Part shown: piece by piece, positions 36,274 to 44,575 of the stretch
Numbering within the stretch: the first letter of the stretch is position 1
Layout of the letters: each line of letters starts with the position of its first letter
Source: Halapricum desulfuricans
GTDB lineage: Archaea > Halobacteriota > Halobacteria > Halobacteriales > Haloarculaceae
NCBI RefSeq assembly: GCF_017094465.1
Contig: NZ_CP064791.1
Span: 496,001 to 560,000, forward strand
Reading direction: 5' to 3'
Length of the DNA: 64,000 bases
Made by a program: the position numbers and the translations under genes
Notes under the pieces: model-generated
Seen by the model: the letters and a program-made list of their open reading frames with translations, nothing else
What the model was told of the DNA's origin: nothing
Database searches by the model: none

Positions 36274-37446
36274 TCACTTCTCGATGATCGACTCCTCGAC
36301 GGCCTCGCCAAAGTGTCTGGCCGTGTCCTCGTAGTAGAGCGCGATCTCGTCGCCGGCCTCCAGGTCGGTGACGGCTTTCCGTCCTTCGCGGGTACGCACC
36401 TTGATCGTCTCAGCGTTCTGCAATAGCGTCTCGATCCGGTCGGTCTCGCCGTCCCGGCTTAGCTCGGCCTGGATCCGGAACATCGGGCGTTTCTCGATCT
36501 TGGCGCGGCCGACGATGGCCTCGCGAGTGCGGCCCTCGCTGTCGACGACCTGGACCTCGTCGCCGCTCTGCAGCTCCGAGAGGTACTTCGTACCGCCGTC
36601 CGGCGTCCGGACGTAGGCGTGGACTGCGCCGGCGTTGACCCGGAACGGACGCGAGGCGACGTAGGGGGACTCGGCGGTCTCGGCGTGGACGAAGAACAGG
36701 CCGCGGGCCATCGAGCCGACGAGCATCCCTTCGTCGTGGTCCATCAGGTTCGCGGTGTCGATACAGACCCGGTCGGCGGAGCCGGTCTGTTCGACCGCCG
36801 TCACTTCGGCGTACTGCAACTCCAGGGTCTCGCGGCCGGCCTCGTCGCGGACCTCGACTGTCCTGCGGATCTCGTCTGGGTCGTCGGTATCCAGCAGGAC
36901 GCCGTCCGCGCCGAGTTCGAGTGTCTCGTAGGCGGTACGGGCGTCCTCTGCGGTCTGGACGCCCGCGATGAGCTGGGTCTCCTCGCCGACGCGAGCGATG
37001 AGGTTCTCTAGCGGGATGATCTGCCAGTCCTCGCTGACGACGATGGTGTAATCGGCTTCCGTGGCGACCGCTTCGGCGAAGGTTTCGTAGCTCTCGTCGA
37101 AGATGCGCACGTATCCGCCGTCCGCACCGCCCTCCGCTCGGAGTGCCGAGAGATCCGCCGATCCGGAGAGGTCCGAGGGCAGATCGACCGTGCCGTCGCC
37201 CTCGCCGTCCCTGCCGACGATCGTCGCGTCGGGGTCGGGCTCGTCGTCTTCGGCTTCCATCACGTGGACGTCGCCGTTGGCGAAGGCGGCGACGTTGACC
37301 GCGCCGAGTTCGCGGACGCGGTCGACGTCGTGGCTGTCCACCAGTACCCAGTCGACGCCGGCTTCGAGACCGGCAGTGATCCGTCGCTTGCGCGCCTCCC
37401 AGTCGCCGACCTCGCTGTCGGCCTTGAGCCAGACGGTCCGTGTCAT
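36274..37446 (-). CDS. 3-dehydroquinate synthase II (archaeal AroB')
   Basis: NAD-dependent enzyme converting 2-amino-3,7-dideoxyheptulosonate to 3-dehydroquinate in the archaeal shikimate variant. The 390-residue product begins MTRTVWLKADSEVGDWEARK. Conserved blocks are TADYTIVVSEDWQIIPLENL-type (DWQIIPLENLIAR), GADGVLLDTDD, LMDHDEGMLVGSMARGLFFV and FRVNAGAVHAYV. Start ATG at 37446. Its partner ADH synthase is at 39041. Confidence 0.95.
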   Translation of the reverse strand: MTRTVWLKADSEVGDWEARKRRITAGLEAGVDWVLVDSHDVDRVRELGAVNVAAFANGDVHVMEAEDDEPDPDATIVGRDGEGDGTVDLPSDLSGSADLSALRAEGGADGGYVRIFDESYETFAEAVATEADYTIVVSEDWQIIPLENLIARVGEETQLIAGVQTAEDARTAYETLELGADGVLLDTDDPDEIRRTVEVRDEAGRETLELQYAEVTAVEQTGSADRVCIDTANLMDHDEGMLVGSMARGLFFVHAETAESPYVASRPFRVNAGAVHAYVRTPDGGTKYLSELQSGDEVQVVDSEGRTREAIVGRAKIEKRPMFRIQAELSRDGETDRIETLLQNAETIKVRTREGRKAVTDLEAGDEIALYYEDTARHFGEAVEESIIEK

Positions 37447-37566
37447 ATCCCAACGCTCGCGGTCGGGGCGCTTGATACTGGCGGTTGCTTTCGCGCGTGC
37501 ATCGTGCCCACGGTCGGTCGTCTCGACCCCGACGTACTTGTACCGTGGCTCACCTACGATGGGGCG

Positions 37567-38241
37567 ATGGCCCCCGATACCGTCCTGTTCGATCTCGACA
37601 GCACGCTCTGTCGCTCGACACAGGACGACCAGCGGATTCACGCCCAGGCCTTCGCCCGTGCCGGGGTCGAGCCGTTCTGCACGCCCGAGGATGTCCGGAC
37701 GGTCGCTTCGACGATCACCGACGCCGACACCGACCACGAGTTTTTCCGACAGGTGTTCGAACGGGCCGCAGCGCGCGCCGGCGCTGGCTCGATCGACGCC
37801 GAGGCGCTCGCGCGGGCGACTATCGCGTTGCGCGATCCCACAGCTGTCGAGTGGCGGCCGGGGGCACAAGCCGCGCTGGATCGTGCCCGCAAACACGCAA
37901 ATGTCGGCCTCGTCACGAACGGGACGCGGACGACCCAGCGGGCGAAACTCGACACGCTCGGGATCGCCGACGCATTCGAGACGATCGTGTATGCGGCCGA
38001 CCGCACCGAACCCAAGCCCAGTCCCGCGCCCTTCGAGACGGCGCTTGCCGAGATCGGCGCGTCGGCCGACAGCGCGCTGTACGTGGGCAACGACTACCGG
38101 GCGGACGTGATCGGCGCGAAACGCGCCGGGCTGACCGCCTGCTGGATCCCGAGCGAGCGTGATCTCGACGCGCCAGCGGACCCAGATCACATGCCCGACT
38201 ATCGGTTCGACTCGCCAGACGAACTGACGACTGTTCTCTGA
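37567..38241 (+). CDS. HAD-superfamily hydrolase
   Basis: A 224-residue phosphatase-like protein. HAD motif I is VLFDLDSTLC with the nucleophile Asp, motif II VTNGTRT, motif III Lys in EPKPSPAPF, and motif IV YVGNDYRADVIGAKRAG. The cap domain is helical (residues ~20-95), as in phosphoglycolate-phosphatase-type enzymes. Substrate cannot be told. The ATG at 37567 follows a short gap after the divergent DHQ synthase gene. Confidence 0.87.
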   Translation: MAPDTVLFDLDSTLCRSTQDDQRIHAQAFARAGVEPFCTPEDVRTVASTITDADTDHEFFRQVFERAAARAGAGSIDAEALARATIALRDPTAVEWRPGAQAALDRARKHANVGLVTNGTRTTQRAKLDTLGIADAFETIVYAADRTEPKPSPAPFETALAEIGASADSALYVGNDYRADVIGAKRAGLTACWIPSERDLDAPADPDHMPDYRFDSPDELTTVL

Positions 38242-38334
38242 GGTCCGGTCGGCGCGCTCGTCTGCCCGCAAGCACTCTCTCAGCGGACCCCCAGGATTAT
38301 TATCGTCTCTGACGTAGGATTACACACAGTTACA

Positions 38335-38700
38335 ATGCCCGTCGATTTCGAGAGCTACCACCCGACAGATTTGCCCGATGAAGATACCAACGGGCGTCAG
38401 ATACTGGAATTCCTCGCTAGCAATTCGACGCTGGGATTCCGACCGACCGAACTCGCTGCGGAACTCGACATCCCACGCGGGAGTGTCGGGACGACGCTTC
38501 GCCGACTCGAGGAACGCGGACTCGTCCGTCACAAGGGCGAATACTGGGCTATCAATGCCGAGGCGTATGATGCACAGACCGCCAGCGAAATCGGGCTTCA
38601 GGCCGTTGCCGACCAGTTCGAAGGGGATTACTACGACCGAAATCCCGACTGGGACGACGATCTGCCGGATATTGACGATGGGTCGGGGAGCGGACACTGA
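38335..38700 (+). CDS. Winged-helix protein, probable antitoxin
   Basis: A 121-residue acidic protein. Residues ~20-75 form a MarR/GntR-like winged helix (GRQILEFLASNSTLGFRPTELAAELDIPRGSVGTTLRRLEERGLV region). The C-terminal ~40 residues are very acidic (DQFEGDYYDRNPDWDDDLPD) and could bind the basic partner. Its TGA overlaps the ATG of the MazF-like gene, the classic antitoxin-first arrangement. Autoregulation is expected. Confidence 0.75.
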   Translation: MPVDFESYHPTDLPDEDTNGRQILEFLASNSTLGFRPTELAAELDIPRGSVGTTLRRLEERGLVRHKGEYWAINAEAYDAQTASEIGLQAVADQFEGDYYDRNPDWDDDLPDIDDGSGSGH

Positions 38701-39023
38701 TGTATCGCCGCGGGACCGTCGTCATCGCATCGGATCCGTTCGGCAACACGCCCCGCAGACCGTACCTGGTTGTCAGTGATGAGTCCCATCCGTTCGCCGG
38801 CGAGCAGTATATCGCGCTCGGGATTTCGACGAAAACGTACGACCCGTCGATCCCACTCGCAGGCACGTATGTCGAGGGCAGACTTGACCGAGAGTCGGTT
38901 GTCGCCCCGTGGGCAGTCGTGTCCCTGCGCGACGAAAACATCGAACGCGCAGTTGCCCGTGTCGCCGAATCCATCACCGCGCGAGCGGCGACCCGGATGG
39001 CCGGTTTTGTTGTCGACAGGTAG
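38700..39023 (+). CDS. PemK/MazF-like toxin
   Basis: A 107-residue protein beginning MYRRGTVVIASDPFGNTPRR. The pattern R-G-x-V near the start, RRPYLVVSDE near 21 and the strand AVVSLRDENIE fit the MazF/PemK beta-barrel, usually an mRNA interferase. The Arg and the Ser/Thr used by MazF are plausibly Arg21 and the Ser in STKTYDPS, though this is inferred. It is translated with the winged-helix gene through an ATGA overlap. The pair sits between two shikimate genes. Confidence 0.75.
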   Translation: MYRRGTVVIASDPFGNTPRRPYLVVSDESHPFAGEQYIALGISTKTYDPSIPLAGTYVEGRLDRESVVAPWAVVSLRDENIERAVARVAESITARAATRMAGFVVDR

Positions 39024-39040
39024 TTTCTCGCAACCGTATT

Positions 39041-39835
39041 CTAGGCTTCGACAGCTAGCCCGGCCGTTTTCAATGCTTCTCCGGCATCAGCGTCGTCGTG
39101 GATGACGGCGGCGACGGCGCTCGTGATCGCCTCGGGCTCGTCGTGCTGGAAGATCGACCGCCCCATCGAGACGCCTGCTGCACCGCCGTCCATCGCGCCG
39201 CGAACCATCTCCAGGGTCTCCTCGTCGGTCCCCTTCGATCCGCCGGCGATGACGACCGGCTTGGCGGTCGCCTCGACGACGTGCTGGAAGCTCTCGGCGT
39301 CGCCGCTGTATCCGGTTTTGATCACGTCCGCGCCCAGTTCCTCGGCGAGCCGGACGGCGTGGCCCAGGGCCTCGGAGTCGGACTCGTCGATCCCGGGACC
39401 GCGGGCGTAGGCCATCGCCAGCACCGGCATCCCGTAGCGGTCGGCTTCGGCCGTCAGTTCGCCCAACTGGGAGAGCTGGTCGGGTTCGTGCTCGGAGCCG
39501 ACGTTGATGTGAAAGGAGACGGCGTCAGCCCCCGCGCGGATGGCATCTTCGACTGTTCCAGTGAGTCGCTTGTCCTCCTCGTCGGGGCCGATCGTCGTCG
39601 AACCGTTGAGGTGGACGATGTAGCCCGCGCCGTTCTTGTGGGGGTGGACCCGCGAGGCGATCCCCTTCTGGGTGAGCACCGCGTCCGCGCCGCCGGCGGT
39701 GATCCCGTCAATCGTCGATTCGATGTCCTTGAGGCCTTTGACTGGCCCCATCGTGATGCCGTGATCCATGGGGACGATGAGGTGGCGCCCCCCTGTTCCG
39801 ATTCGTTCCAGTCGTGCGGCTTTCCCGGCGTCCAT
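39041..39835 (-). CDS. 2-amino-3,7-dideoxy-D-threo-hept-6-ulosonate synthase (archaeal AroA')
   Basis: First committed step of the archaeal shikimate variant, condensing aspartate semialdehyde with a C3 fragment donor. The 264-residue product is a class I aldolase barrel: VPMDHGITMGPVKG near residue 20, SFHINVGSEHE near 108, the Schiff-base lysine in ADVIKTGYSGDAE, and VIAGGSKGTDEE and GVSMGRSIFQ for phosphate binding. It was formerly annotated as fructose-bisphosphate aldolase. It pairs with DHQ synthase II at 36274. Start MDAGKAARLER at 39835. Confidence 0.92.
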   Translation of the reverse strand: MDAGKAARLERIGTGGRHLIVPMDHGITMGPVKGLKDIESTIDGITAGGADAVLTQKGIASRVHPHKNGAGYIVHLNGSTTIGPDEEDKRLTGTVEDAIRAGADAVSFHINVGSEHEPDQLSQLGELTAEADRYGMPVLAMAYARGPGIDESDSEALGHAVRLAEELGADVIKTGYSGDAESFQHVVEATAKPVVIAGGSKGTDEETLEMVRGAMDGGAAGVSMGRSIFQHDEPEAITSAVAAVIHDDADAGEALKTAGLAVEA

Positions 39836-39903
39836 TGGTATGTGAGTCTGTAGCAAGTCACGGTTAAAAGGGTTGCGAGCGAGCGCCCGTGCGAGTCACG
39901 AAC

Positions 39904-39933
39904 GTTTAAGGAGATATTTGCCGAATCCGGTGT
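39904..39933 (+). promoter_or_regulatory. Promoter of the ubiD-acnX-ubiX operon
   Basis: A TATA-like element (GTTTAAGGAGATAT) lies at 39904-39917, about 20-30 bases before the ATG at 39934. This is the normal distance for a leaderless haloarchaeal transcript. ADH synthase diverges from the same 98-base gap. Confidence 0.55.
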
Positions 39934-41238
39934 ATGGGCCTCAGACGCTTTCTCGACGATGTCGGCGACCGGGTCACCCTCACGGAACCGGCCGAGACGC
40001 GGTTCGAACTCCCGGCGCTGGCCGTCCAGGACGAGCGCCGGCCGATCGTCTTCGAATCGGTCGCGGACTATCCCGACGTGCGCGCGGTATCGAATCTGAT
40101 CTCCTCGCGGGCGTTGATCGGCGAGGCGCTCGGCGTCAAACCCGCCGAGATCATCGACGCCGTCAGTACCGCGATGGACGATCCGCTGTCCCTGGAGCGG
40201 ACTGAACCCGCGGCCTTCGAGCACGTCGCGGACGACCCCGACGTCGCCGAGCACGTCCCGATCCCGATCTACTACGACGAACACGAGCGACAGTACTTCG
40301 CCTCGACGATCGTCGTCACGAAAGATCCCGAGACGGGCGTGCACAACCTCTCCTTTCACCGGATGATGTACGATTCGGGCAACCGGCTGGTGATGCGGCT
40401 GGTCGAACGCCACCTCCACGACATATACACGCGCACCGACGGCGGGCTCGATGTCGCGATCGTGATGGGCGTTCACCCCGCGGTCGAGATCGCCGCCGCG
40501 ACCTCGTTCTCGCCGGATATGAGCGAACTCGAGCTCGCCAACCGCCTGCTCGGCGGAGAGTTGGCGACCACGGAGTTCCACGGGCTGACCGTCCCCAGCG
40601 AGGCCGAACTCGTCATGCAGGCGACGATCACCGACGAGCGCGCGGAGGAAGGTCCCTTCGTCGACCTCTCCCGGACCTGGGACCGGACCCGACAACAGCC
40701 CGTCGTCGAAGTGAACGAACTCCACGCCCGACCCGATCCCCTGGCGCGAATGATCGTTCCCGGCCGGAAGGAACACGCCCACCTCATGGGTATTCCCCAG
40801 GAACCGCGGATCTACCGGATCGTCGAGAACACCGTCCCCACCGTCGAAAACGTCGTGTTGACGCCGGGCGGCTGTTCGTGGCTGCACGGCGTCGTCCAGA
40901 TCGACAAGCGGACCGAGGGCGATCCCAAGAACGCCGGGATGGCCGCGCTGGCGGCCCACCCCTCGATGAAGAAAGTCACTGTCGTCGATAGGGATATCGA
41001 TCCCGCCGACCCCGACGCCGTCGAGTGGGCGACCGCAACGCGGATGCAGCCCGATCGCGACGTCGAGACCATCGAGAACGCCAAGGGGTCGTCGCTGGAC
41101 CCCTCGCAGGATTACGAGACGGGGACGCTGACGAAGTGGATCGTCGACGCGACGGTCCCCGGCGATCGCGAACGCTCGGAGTTCGCCGAAGTGACTGTCC
41201 CCGGCGCGGACGAACTCGACCTTTCGGAGTATCAGTGA
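39934..41238 (+). CDS. UbiD-family prenyl-FMN decarboxylase, likely anhydromevalonate phosphate decarboxylase
   Basis: A 434-residue UbiD-fold protein. Landmarks are FESVADYPDVRAVSNLISSR near residue 35, YFASTIVVTKDPETGVHNLS near 120, IVMGVHPAVEIAAAT near 170, GEFHG-like TTEFHGLTVPSEAELVMQA near 220, and EEGPFVDLSRTWD. The run of acidic/basic residues fits the Glu-Arg-Glu catalytic set of UbiD. About 430 residues is close to the archaeal enzymes that decarboxylate trans-anhydromevalonate 5-phosphate. It is the first gene of an operon with both aconitase-X subunits and ubiX, which is what points to the mevalonate role. A quinone-related decarboxylase is the alternative. Confidence 0.82.
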   Translation: MGLRRFLDDVGDRVTLTEPAETRFELPALAVQDERRPIVFESVADYPDVRAVSNLISSRALIGEALGVKPAEIIDAVSTAMDDPLSLERTEPAAFEHVADDPDVAEHVPIPIYYDEHERQYFASTIVVTKDPETGVHNLSFHRMMYDSGNRLVMRLVERHLHDIYTRTDGGLDVAIVMGVHPAVEIAAATSFSPDMSELELANRLLGGELATTEFHGLTVPSEAELVMQATITDERAEEGPFVDLSRTWDRTRQQPVVEVNELHARPDPLARMIVPGRKEHAHLMGIPQEPRIYRIVENTVPTVENVVLTPGGCSWLHGVVQIDKRTEGDPKNAGMAALAAHPSMKKVTVVDRDIDPADPDAVEWATATRMQPDRDVETIENAKGSSLDPSQDYETGTLTKWIVDATVPGDRERSEFAEVTVPGADELDLSEYQ

Positions 41239-41260
41239 GCCACCACAGCCACTACCACCT

Positions 41261-42439
41261 ATGCACCTGACAAAAGAAGAGGAACGACTGCTCGAATCGG
41301 ACAGCCCGGCCGTGCGCAAGGCGATGGAACTGCTGGTCGAACTCGGCGACATCTACGGGGCCGAGGAGATGGTCGAGATCGAATCCGCCCAGGCCTCGGG
41401 CATCTCCTACAAGTCGATCGGCGACCCCGGCGTGGAGTTTCTGGAAGGGTTCGCCGAGGAGGGCGCGGAAGTGTCGGTGACGACCTTCGCGAACCCCGCC
41501 GGGATGGACTTCGCGACCTACGAGGAGATGGGTGTCAGCGAAGAGTTCGCCGAACAGCAACGCCGGATCAGAGACGCTCTCCAGGAAATGGGAATCACCC
41601 TCTCTTTCACCTGTACGCCTTATCTGGCGGGGAATCTGCCACGCCGCGGCCAGCACATCGCGTGGGCGGAATCGTCGGCCGTCTCGTTTGCCAACAGCGT
41701 CATCGGCGCGAAGACCAACCGCGAGGGCGGCCCCTCAGCGCTGTCAGCGGCGATCACTGGCCGGACACCCAAACACGGCCTGCATCTGGACGAGAACCGC
41801 CGGCCGACCCACCGTATCGACGTGGATGTCGACCTGGAGACGCAGTCGGACTTCGCGGCGCTCGGCTCGTGGACCGGCCGGATCGTCGAGGACGGCAAGC
41901 CCTATTTCACCGGGATCGACGCGGCGACCACCGACGAACTGAAGGCGCTCGGCGCGGCGATGGCCGCCTCGGGAGCCGTCGCGCTACACTTCGTCGAGGG
42001 GGTCACGACAGACAGGGAACCGCCCGAAGCCGTCGAGAGTGCCACCTTTGGCACGGGCGAGCGCGATGAGGAGTACGCCGAGTTGAACGACGGCGAGGAC
42101 CCCGAGTTGGTCGTCATCGGCTGTCCCCACTGCTCGCCCGAGGAGATCGAGGACGTCGCGGCGACCGTTGAGGGCGAGACCCTCGAAAGCGACCTGTGGG
42201 TCTGTACCAGCGGCGCGGTCAAAACCTGGGCCGACCGCAACGGCCACACCGAGACCATCGAGGCGGCGGGCGGGCAAGTACTGGCCGACACCTGCAACGT
42301 CGTCTCCCCGATCGAGGAGATGGGCTATGAGACCAGCGCGACTGACTCGGCGAAGGCTGCCAACTACCTGCCCGGATTCGGCGACCAGCAGGTAGTCTTC
42401 GACGACAAACTCGCCCTCCTGGAGGAGGTGATGGAGTGA
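41261..42439 (+). CDS. Aconitase X catalytic (large) subunit, likely phosphomevalonate dehydratase
   Basis: A 392-residue AcnX (DUF521) protein. It begins MHLTKEEERLLESDSPAVRK. Cysteines in the expected cluster-binding positions are in SFTCTPYLAGNLPRRGQH near residue 113, VIGCPHCSPEEI near 288 and VLADTCNVVSPIEE near 340. In Aeropyrum this subunit plus the small one dehydrates mevalonate 5-phosphate with an iron-sulfur cluster. Its TGA overlaps the ATG of the small subunit. AcnX homologues in bacteria dehydrate cis-3-hydroxyproline, but the UbiD/UbiX neighbours favour the mevalonate role. Confidence 0.88.
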   Translation: MHLTKEEERLLESDSPAVRKAMELLVELGDIYGAEEMVEIESAQASGISYKSIGDPGVEFLEGFAEEGAEVSVTTFANPAGMDFATYEEMGVSEEFAEQQRRIRDALQEMGITLSFTCTPYLAGNLPRRGQHIAWAESSAVSFANSVIGAKTNREGGPSALSAAITGRTPKHGLHLDENRRPTHRIDVDVDLETQSDFAALGSWTGRIVEDGKPYFTGIDAATTDELKALGAAMAASGAVALHFVEGVTTDREPPEAVESATFGTGERDEEYAELNDGEDPELVVIGCPHCSPEEIEDVAATVEGETLESDLWVCTSGAVKTWADRNGHTETIEAAGGQVLADTCNVVSPIEEMGYETSATDSAKAANYLPGFGDQQVVFDDKLALLEEVME

Positions 42440-42855
42440 TGAGTGAATCGGAAGAGACGGCTGACGTTATCGACGCCGAATCCATCACCGACGGCGTCGG
42501 CGAGGGCGAGGTGCTGCGATCGGACGAGCCGATCAGCTTCTACGGTGCGGTCGAGCCAGACACTGGCAAGTTCATCGAGGAGGGCCACCAGCTCGAAGGC
42601 GAGAACGTCGCCGGCAAAGTGCTAGTTTTCCCGCGCGGGAAGGGCTCGACTGTCGGATCGTACGTCCTCTACGGGCTGGCCCAGAACGGCGTCGCACCCG
42701 CGGCGATCGTCAACGAGGAGACCGAAACCATCGTCGCGACGGGCGCGATCCTCGGGGAGATTCCCAGCGTGGATTCGCTTGCGGCACCGCTCGACACGCT
42801 GGCGAACGGCGAGGTCGTGACGGTCGACGCCGACGCGGGCGTGGTGAGACGGTGA
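42439..42855 (+). CDS. Aconitase X swivelling (small) subunit, DUF126
   Basis: A 138-residue DUF126 protein, the swivel domain of AcnX. The conserved serine motif is FPRGKGSTVGSYVLYGLAQN near residue 72, followed by GVAPAAIVNEETETIVATGA. ATG at 42439 overlaps the large-subunit stop; the GTG three bases earlier is not needed. Its own TGA overlaps the GTG of ubiX. Together with the large subunit it forms the putative phosphomevalonate dehydratase. Confidence 0.9.
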   Translation: MSESEETADVIDAESITDGVGEGEVLRSDEPISFYGAVEPDTGKFIEEGHQLEGENVAGKVLVFPRGKGSTVGSYVLYGLAQNGVAPAAIVNEETETIVATGAILGEIPSVDSLAAPLDTLANGEVVTVDADAGVVRR

Positions 42856-43424
42856 CCGTCGATCGCGTCGTCGTCGGGATTACCGGCGCGTCGGGGATCC
42901 CCATCGCGGTGGCGACCGTCGAGGCGCTCGCCGAGCACTGCGAGGTCATCACGGTCGTGACTGACGCGGCCAGGTCGGTGATGGCCCACGAACGCGGTGA
43001 TCGCGAGGCGACGATGAAACACCTTGAGGAGTTATCGGCGGCTGTCTACGGCGAGGACGCCGTCCACGCGCCGATCGCCTCGGGGTCGGTCGAGACCGAC
43101 GGGATGGTGATCGTCCCCGCGTCGATGAACACCGTTGCCGCGGTCGCGACCGGCCGCTCGGACACCTTAGTCTCGCGGGCCGCGGACGTGACGCTCAAGG
43201 AACGCCGGAAACTCGTGGTCGTCCCGCGGGAGACGCCGCTCAGCGAGTTGCATCTGGAAAACCTGCTGAAGCTCGCCCGGATGGACGTCGAGGTCGTCCC
43301 GCCGGTGCTGGGGTTTTACTTTGATCCCGAGGATCCGGGAGACTTCGTCGATCACGTCGTCGGGAAGATCCTCGAACGGTTCGATCTCGATCACGACCGG
43401 TACGACGCCTGGGAACCGGACTGA
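42852..43424 (+). CDS. ubiX: UbiX flavin prenyltransferase
   Basis: A 190-residue flavoprotein that makes prenylated FMN, the cofactor of UbiD. It starts at GTG (42852) overlapping the previous TGA. It has GITGASGIPIAVATVEAL at residue 8, the Ser/Thr-rich phosphate contacts in APIASGSVETDGMVIVPASMNTVAAVATG, the block LKERRKLVVVPRETPLSELH and the closing DFVDHVVGKILERFDL. Co-transcription with ubiD and acnX supplies the decarboxylase cofactor. Confidence 0.95.
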   Translation: MTVDRVVVGITGASGIPIAVATVEALAEHCEVITVVTDAARSVMAHERGDREATMKHLEELSAAVYGEDAVHAPIASGSVETDGMVIVPASMNTVAAVATGRSDTLVSRAADVTLKERRKLVVVPRETPLSELHLENLLKLARMDVEVVPPVLGFYFDPEDPGDFVDHVVGKILERFDLDHDRYDAWEPD

Positions 43425-43455
43425 TTTTGCCGGGTGCCCGCCCCTCTGTTCCGTC

Positions 43456-44385
43456 CTACTCTTTGAGCGCGTCTCGCAGGTCACCGGCCACGTCGGCGAT
43501 CGCTTCGGTCGCGCGGTCGATCGCGTCGGTCATCGAGACGAACCCGTGGATCATGTCCTCGTATTCGACGTGGCGGACCTCGATACCGTCGCTCCGGAGG
43601 CGTTCGGCGTAGGCGCGACCGCCGTCCCGGAGCGGATCGAAGCCCGCGGTAAGGACTGTGGCCGGCGCGACGCCGGAGAGATCACACGCGGCGATCGGGT
43701 CGGCGTAGGGGTTGTGTCGGTGCAGTTCGCTCCCGTAGTAACACTCGTTGAACCACTCCAGGTCGTCCTCCGAAAGGACAAGCCCGCTGTATTCGCGAAC
43801 CGACTCCTGATCGCGATCGACCCCCACACCTGGATAGATCAGCGCCTGATAGTCGATGTCGGGCCCGCCGCGACCACGGGCCGCGAGCGCGGCAACCGCG
43901 GCCAGGTTCCCGCCGGCGCTGTCCCCCACGACCGCGAGCGCGCCGGTCCCGCCCAGGGCCCGAGTGTGTTCGGCGGCCCACTCGGTCGCCGCGATGGCGT
44001 CCTCGGCAGCCGCGGGGAAGGGATGTTCCGGCGCGAGCCGGTAGTCGACCGACACGACGACGGCTCCACTCTCGCGGGTGAGATAGCGACAGAGCGCGTC
44101 GTGCGTGTCGAGATCGCCGGTGATGAACCCGCCGCCGTGGAAGAACACGACCGTCGGGAACGGCGTCTCCCCCTCGGGGCGGTAGACCCGGATCGGCAGT
44201 TCGCCGCCCGGGCCGGGAATCGTTCGGTCGGTGACCTCCGCGACCGGCGGCTGGTCGCGTCCCCGCGCCCCCAGGCGTGAGAGCACGCGTAGCAGGCGAG
44301 CGCTTCGAAACGGGACGAGCTGCTGGGCCCGCCGCTGGCGCTCGGCGGCGCTTGCCGCCTGTGGATCCAATCCGTCGGTGTCCAT
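43456..44385 (-). CDS. Alpha/beta hydrolase, hormone-sensitive-lipase family esterase
   Basis: A 309-residue soluble esterase. The oxyanion motif HGGGFITGDLDTHD is near residue 80. The nucleophile elbow is GDSAGG near 153, with catalytic Asp in TAGFDPLRDGG near 250 and His in MIHGFVSM near 280. Start MDTDGLDPQAASAAERQ at 44385. It converges on ubiX and is divergent from infB. Substrate: short-chain esters are typical. Confidence 0.9.
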   Translation of the reverse strand: MDTDGLDPQAASAAERQRRAQQLVPFRSARLLRVLSRLGARGRDQPPVAEVTDRTIPGPGGELPIRVYRPEGETPFPTVVFFHGGGFITGDLDTHDALCRYLTRESGAVVVSVDYRLAPEHPFPAAAEDAIAATEWAAEHTRALGGTGALAVVGDSAGGNLAAVAALAARGRGGPDIDYQALIYPGVGVDRDQESVREYSGLVLSEDDLEWFNECYYGSELHRHNPYADPIAACDLSGVAPATVLTAGFDPLRDGGRAYAERLRSDGIEVRHVEYEDMIHGFVSMTDAIDRATEAIADVAGDLRDALKE

Positions 44386-44575
44386 GCCCGTGTAGTCGGC
44401 CGGGGCACACAAAAACGCACCCGTGGTCGTCACCGTGAGATCCCGTTGGACGGTCGTCGCTGTCGGACGGCCGTGTCTCTTGCTGCCACCCCGCCTGCTG
44501 GCGCGTCTCTCAGACGATGAACTTAAATTTGCCGCTCGACTGGGTTTCGATATCAGTTGCTCGAGGGTGGCATGC

